NCBI GenBank assembly: GCA_937885815.1
Contig: CALABM010000007.1
Location: 1 to 9,405, forward strand
DNA length: 9,405 bases
Origin: an uncultured Verrucomicrobiales bacterium
Lineage (GTDB): Bacteria; Verrucomicrobiota; Verrucomicrobiia; Verrucomicrobiales; Akkermansiaceae
Direction: 5' to 3'
Positions 5,878 through 9,405 of the stretch are shown one piece after another. Position 1 is the first letter of the stretch. The number at the start of each line of letters is the position of its first letter. The position numbers and the translations under genes were made by a program. The notes below the pieces were generated by a model. It ran no database searches. It saw only the letters and a list, made by a program, of their open reading frames with translations, and was not told the DNA's origin.

Positions 5878-8800
5878 ATGAAACTCCATCTCCCGCTTTC
5901 CCTTCGTTCCGCCTTGCTCACATGTCTGGCGCTGCTCCCGGTGTCCTATGCTTCCACTTATGTGGCTACCGGTGTGGATGCCGGCAATGTATCAGATTCC
6001 ACCCGCCTGTATGACCACGGGCAGGGGTACTTCTGGGTGGAAAGGGATGCCCAGCCCATCATGGGTGCCACTCAGCTGTATAACCAGACGGGGAGCACGG
6101 AGTTCCTCGGCGCGTTGAATAACTACATCCCGGAGGGGACTGCGCCCGCCAACATGTTTGATGGATTGCGTGCGGACGATAAGACTTCATGGCTCAGCAC
6201 TTCGGCGAACGTGATTCAGTACTGGCAGAGCTATTATGGTGTATTTAGCCAGAAGGCAGGGGAGATGCCCTATGGTTATACCTACAATTCCGGCTATCAG
6301 TCCGCGCTTGGTGGTACTCAGTCCACAAACGTGGGTATGTATTTCTACGATAACTGGACTAACGATGGCGGCGACTTTGCCATGGCAGCCCGCTGGTATC
6401 TGACCAATGACCATACCTTTACAGATTTGGGTGATAAGGGGGTGTCGGAGCTGAAGAATCAGAATGCCGCCGCAGGGTATTTCACACCATACTTTGCAGA
6501 CCACAATGCCTCGGTGGTTGTCACCGATCCCTCTTCTCAGGAGGCTCTGGATGCCGCCGTTATTAAAGCTTTCGGTCTGACTGAGACGGATACGGAGAAT
6601 GTATACAAGCAGGCCAAACCCGGGCAAATCGCCTATCTGGGCGTGAGCTGTGGAGATAGTTCTGACTCGCTTACATGCTATGGCTTTGAGACGGATGCGA
6701 ATGGTAATGTGAAATCCCTACTGCTTGCCTCTTCTTCAGATGCTACTTATGGAGTAATCCAACTTTATGTGAAGGAAGACGCCGCAGGCGAGCGCCTCCG
6801 CTTGTATACGGATGCAGCCTGCACCCAGCTGTGGGAACATGGCGGCTTAGGCTCTGAAACGGGCTGGTACCTGAGCGCTCTTTCCTATATCGAGACTCCC
6901 GAGGTGCTCGTGAACATGTACAATGAATACACCTCTTCTGACCTGACATGGACCGGCGCCACGTCAATCTGGACACAAGAACCGGATGATAAGTCTATTT
7001 CCGTGCTGCCGGATTCCACCTCCGGTTGGATAGCCCATGCCGGTACGGGTACCGAGTTCGCTGGCGAATATGCCGCCTACTACACCGAGGGCCGCAATGT
7101 TATCTTCACCTCCACCAGCGCAGGTACTGTTGAACTTGTTGGCAACATCGAGCCCAGCCGCGTGATTGTCAATAACGCCGAGGGGGCGGACTATACCTTC
7201 ACCGGTGAAGGCAAGCTCACCGGTATCACTTCCCTCACCAAACAGGGAGAAGGCACTCTGACCATCTCTACAGCCAACGACTACAGCGGCGGCACCCGCC
7301 TGGAGGGCGGTACGCTTGTCGCCGGTAACTCCGCGGCCTTCGGTGCAGCTGGGCTGGAGCTGGTGAATGGTACGCTGAATCTCAACGGCAACATCGTTAG
7401 CAACACCATCTATGTGTCCGAGGGTGCTGAGGTGACGGCAATGAACGGCACATCCACTGGTGATTTTGTGCTGACGAACGCCAAATCCTACACAGCAGAT
7501 AACTTCCGAGTGCTGGCAGACAGCATCACGATGACAGGTGATGGAAAAAAAACTTCCACGGCAAGCTTCATCAACCTGAATGTGACGGATAGCAGTTCCT
7601 CAACATATCAAGGAGGCTATCTGGGAGCAACATCTGTTACCATCAGTGGGATGGCTGACCTGTACATGGGAGAAAGCCAGATTAGTAAAAAGAATGCAAC
7701 CCTGTACGGCGGTTTGGTCTATGGCACAACCGTGAATGTGAATAGTAATGACACCGTTAATCTGAGTGGTAATACGGTTACTTCTTCTTATTTGTACGGC
7801 GGTTTGGTCTATGGCACAACCGTGAATGTGAATAGTAATGATACCGTTAATCTGAGTGGTAATACGGTTACTACTACTTCTTCTCCAATGTACGGCGGCA
7901 TGGTCACTGGTTCAAATGTGAGTTTGAATGACAATACGTCATTGTACATCAATGATAATGAAGTAAAAACAAATAGTTGCCTAAATGGTGGTGGTGTTTA
8001 TGCAAACACCCTTACGATACAAGGTAATCAGCTTGTAGAAATGGCCGGGAATACGGCTTATGCATCGTATTATGTTTATGGTGGCGTGTTGTATATAGAC
8101 AACGGAATCCTGATTAGTGGGAATGAAAGCATCAACATCAGCAATAACGTAGCGGAAAGTGCCAACGAAATTGTAAGAGGTGGTGCGATTTATCAGCATT
8201 TGAGAGGGACTTCGTCATCTTACACTACGCGATTGACCGGGAACGGTGATGTGACTATCATGGGGAACGGAGCTATTTCTACGAGTGAGGCACTGGGCGG
8301 TGCTATCTATGGCAACAGCAGTGTGCAGATAGCCAATAATCGCAGCGTATTGCTGCGGGGGAACTACGAGCAGACGGGGGATGATTACCGCTTGCGCAGT
8401 ATCTATGCCTGTGGCAATCTGGAGCTGAGTGCGAATGAGGGTCAGAATATCAAGGTGTATGATTCGGTGTATACTGTGGGCAATCTGACGCTGAATGCGA
8501 ACAATGCAGGAGGAGAGATACTGCTGAGTGGCGCGCATATGGAGGCTGATTTGCTTGCTATTAAGGGCAGTGCCGGAACGGTGACAGAAATCACCAATTC
8601 ACGCACGAACACGGTGGTGGGTACGACCACCTTGGGTGGCGGTACTCTGAGCATAGAACACGGCGCTATCCTGCAGACGGGTGGATTCAGTACGTCTTCC
8701 GGTAGTGGAGCTACAGTCAAGCTGAATCATGGTATCATCACCAGCTCAGGGAATGCGGTTAGCTTCGCTACCGGTACGGGGATTCATGCAGAAGGAGTCC

Positions 8801-9405
8801 ATAGCCTCATTAAGGCTGAGGCATTGCAAATGATGGATGGAAGTTATGTTTCTTTTACTTTGGATTCCATCAATAAAGAACAGACTGTATTATCTCTCTT
8901 TGACCCTTGGCTGGTAGACGGCAATATGACGGTCAATATAGAGTTTGCCAATGCTGACCGTCAGGATTACTACATTCTGATGGATGTAGGGGCGTATGGC
9001 AGTATGCCGGAGAACTGGAGTGAGGAGAATATATCCGTATCCGGAGCGGAATATTCCCAGCTTGTATGGCAGGATGGTTACCTGTACCTGAATTATAGCG
9101 GTGGAGAAATCCCCCTCATCCAGCCCTATATCTGGCAGGGCACGAAAAGCAATGCTTGGGATAATACCACACTTAATTGGAACCATGATGGTGACTCTGT
9201 TGTCTACAAGGATAATGTTATGGTAGAGTTTCTTGGCTCTGCTTCCGGTAATGTAGAACTTGTTGGTAATCTTGCGGTTCGCAGTGTGCTGGTGAACAGC
9301 GAAGAGGACTATACCTTCACCGGTGAAGGCAAGCTAGCCGGTACTATGCGCCTCACCAAACAGGGAGAAGGCACTCTGACCATCTCTACAGCCAACGACT
9401 ACAGC
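5878..9405 (+). CDS. Giant autotransporter-like surface protein, 3' end outside the window
   Basis: ATG 5878 opens a frame of 1176 codons that continues past the edge without a stop. An in-frame TGA at 5836 and the signal peptide starting at Met1 fix this start despite the lack of a close Shine-Dalgarno site. Residues 1-25 (ending PVSYA) are a Sec signal peptide. Residues about 47-340 resemble the IdeS/Mac C66 protease fold but lack its catalytic residues. Residues 356-505 are a WxG...W plus LTKQGEGTLTISTANDYSGG module, the autotransporter-associated beta-strand repeat. Residues about 600-815 are seven GGx[IVL]Y units with GN motifs, like chlamydial Pmp repeats. Residues 820-1080 look like continuing beta-helix. 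From 1082 (QPYIWQG) a second beta-strand module begins. I expect a secreted or outer-membrane-displayed adhesin-like protein; its C-terminal anchor (barrel or sorting signal) is not in view. No neighbouring gene explains its role. Confidence 0.9.
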   Translation, partial: MKLHLPLSLRSALLTCLALLPVSYASTYVATGVDAGNVSDSTRLYDHGQGYFWVERDAQPIMGATQLYNQTGSTEFLGALNNYIPEGTAPANMFDGLRADDKTSWLSTSANVIQYWQSYYGVFSQKAGEMPYGYTYNSGYQSALGGTQSTNVGMYFYDNWTNDGGDFAMAARWYLTNDHTFTDLGDKGVSELKNQNAAAGYFTPYFADHNASVVVTDPSSQEALDAAVIKAFGLTETDTENVYKQAKPGQIAYLGVSCGDSSDSLTCYGFETDANGNVKSLLLASSSDATYGVIQLYVKEDAAGERLRLYTDAACTQLWEHGGLGSETGWYLSALSYIETPEVLVNMYNEYTSSDLTWTGATSIWTQEPDDKSISVLPDSTSGWIAHAGTGTEFAGEYAAYYTEGRNVIFTSTSAGTVELVGNIEPSRVIVNNAEGADYTFTGEGKLTGITSLTKQGEGTLTISTANDYSGGTRLEGGTLVAGNSAAFGAAGLELVNGTLNLNGNIVSNTIYVSEGAEVTAMNGTSTGDFVLTNAKSYTADNFRVLADSITMTGDGKKTSTASFINLNVTDSSSSTYQGGYLGATSVTISGMADLYMGESQISKKNATLYGGLVYGTTVNVNSNDTVNLSGNTVTSSYLYGGLVYGTTVNVNSNDTVNLSGNTVTTTSSPMYGGMVTGSNVSLNDNTSLYINDNEVKTNSCLNGGGVYANTLTIQGNQLVEMAGNTAYASYYVYGGVLYIDNGILISGNESINISNNVAESANEIVRGGAIYQHLRGTSSSYTTRLTGNGDVTIMGNGAISTSEALGGAIYGNSSVQIANNRSVLLRGNYEQTGDDYRLRSIYACGNLELSANEGQNIKVYDSVYTVGNLTLNANNAGGEILLSGAHMEADLLAIKGSAGTVTEITNSRTNTVVGTTTLGGGTLSIEHGAILQTGGFSTSSGSGATVKLNHGIITSSGNAVSFATGTGIHAEGVHSLIKAEALQMMDGSYVSFTLDSINKEQTVLSLFDPWLVDGNMTVNIEFANADRQDYYILMDVGAYGSMPENWSEENISVSGAEYSQLVWQDGYLYLNYSGGEIPLIQPYIWQGTKSNAWDNTTLNWNHDGDSVVYKDNVMVEFLGSASGNVELVGNLAVRSVLVNSEEDYTFTGEGKLAGTMRLTKQGEGTLTISTANDYS
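6016..6897 (+). other. IdeS/Mac (C66)-like domain with catalytic residues replaced
   Basis: Residues about 47-340. Compared with IdeS of Streptococcus pyogenes from memory, the active-site segment DDLLCGAATAGNMLHWW corresponds to DDKTSWLSTSANVIQYW (100-116), with Ser104 in place of the nucleophile Cys94. The later segment WGADFDSNGNLKAIYVTDSD corresponds to YGFETDANGNVKSLLLASSS (268-287). Here the His262 position is occupied by Asp263, and the Asp284 and Asp286 positions by Ser285 and Ser287. The fold may be kept for binding while protease activity is lost. Homology is inferred from short motifs in the correct order and spacing; overall identity is low. Confidence 0.55.
7189..7287 (+). repeat. 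Direct repeat copy 1 (beta-strand module)
   Basis: This 99-base stretch encodes DYTFTGEGKLTGITSLTKQG onward to NDYS. It matches 9307-9405 at 91 of 99 positions, and the last 54 bases are identical. The copies are 2118 bases (706 codons) apart and in frame. Confidence 0.95.
7675..8322 (+). other. Pmp-like GGx[IVL]Y / GN repeat region
   Basis: Residues about 600-815. GG motifs begin at residues 611, 641, 673, 704, 735, 768 and 807, so the period is about 31 residues. Each is preceded by a strand ending in an Asn motif such as LSGNTV, INDNEV, MAGNTA, ISNNVA or IMGNGA. Chlamydial polymorphic membrane proteins combine FxxN and GGA[ILV] in the same order within right-handed beta-helices. Here the first Phe is replaced by Leu, Ile or Met. 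The sixth and seventh units contain the exact GGAIY form. Confidence 0.65.
7703..7872 (+). repeat. Near-perfect 90-base tandem duplication
   Basis: Bases 7703-7782 recur at 7793-7872 with one difference (C7752/T7842, silent, Asp codon). The 90-base offset equals 30 codons and one Pmp-like unit. A more diverged third unit starts near 7888 (MYGGMVTGSNV). Confidence 0.95.
9307..9405 (+). repeat. Direct repeat copy 2, reaching the window edge
   Basis: This is the partner of 7189-7287. The 54 identical bases run to the last base of the window, so the true repeat probably continues beyond it. At protein level the similarity starts earlier, at NVELVGN (residues 1125-1131) compared with TVELVGN (417-423). 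Confidence 0.93.

Noticed and set aside
6187..9186. Several minus-strand frames of 72-146 codons opposite the giant surface-protein gene
   Set aside because: The plus strand is open for all 1176 codons with a signal peptide and domain repeats; the antisense frames have no start signals or recognisable features.
1..9405. CRISPR arrays, insertion sequences, or transposase genes
   Set aside because: I found no regularly spaced short repeats with unique spacers, no terminal inverted repeats and no transposase frame. The only repeats are within the surface-protein coding sequence.

Overview
The window looks like part of a Verrucomicrobiota chromosome, most likely from an Akkermansia-like gut bacterium. 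This rests on moderately high GC, several small lipoproteins with relaxed lipoboxes, few Shine-Dalgarno sites, an NspC-type polyamine enzyme, and a very large surface protein with autotransporter-associated beta-strand repeats and a signal peptide starting MKLHLPLSL. The assignment is inference from gene content; no rRNA or marker gene fixes it.

Bases 1-2341 carry three predicted lipoprotein genes on the minus strand: 1-272 (its 3' end lies outside the window), 413-1054 and 1586-2341. A plus-strand tRNA-Gln(TTG) lies between the second and third. The two complete genes end at clear hairpin terminators. At 2342-2531 there is a divergent intergenic region. From it a fourth lipoprotein gene, with tetratricopeptide-like repeats (2532-3668), runs on the plus strand and is followed after 24 bases by nspC (3693-4892), encoding carboxynorspermidine/carboxyspermidine decarboxylase.

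Bases 4938-5617 form a compact stable-RNA block: a near-consensus promoter, tRNA-Arg(ACG), a terminator, tmRNA (ssrA, with a readable tag AYSKNEYAMAA) and another strong terminator. None of the three RNAs encodes its CCA end.

The rest, from 5878 to the right edge, is one uninterrupted reading frame of 1176 codons with no stop in the window. It encodes an exported, modular protein: signal peptide; a region resembling the IdeS/Mac (C66) immunoglobulin-protease fold in which every expected catalytic residue is replaced; a first autotransporter-type beta-strand module; a run of about 31-residue GGx[IVL]Y / GN repeats resembling chlamydial Pmp repeats; a further beta-helix-like stretch; and a second copy of the beta-strand module that runs off the edge. 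This gene is the most interesting item: a possible surface pseudoprotease on a repeat stalk, with DNA-level signs of recent internal duplication.
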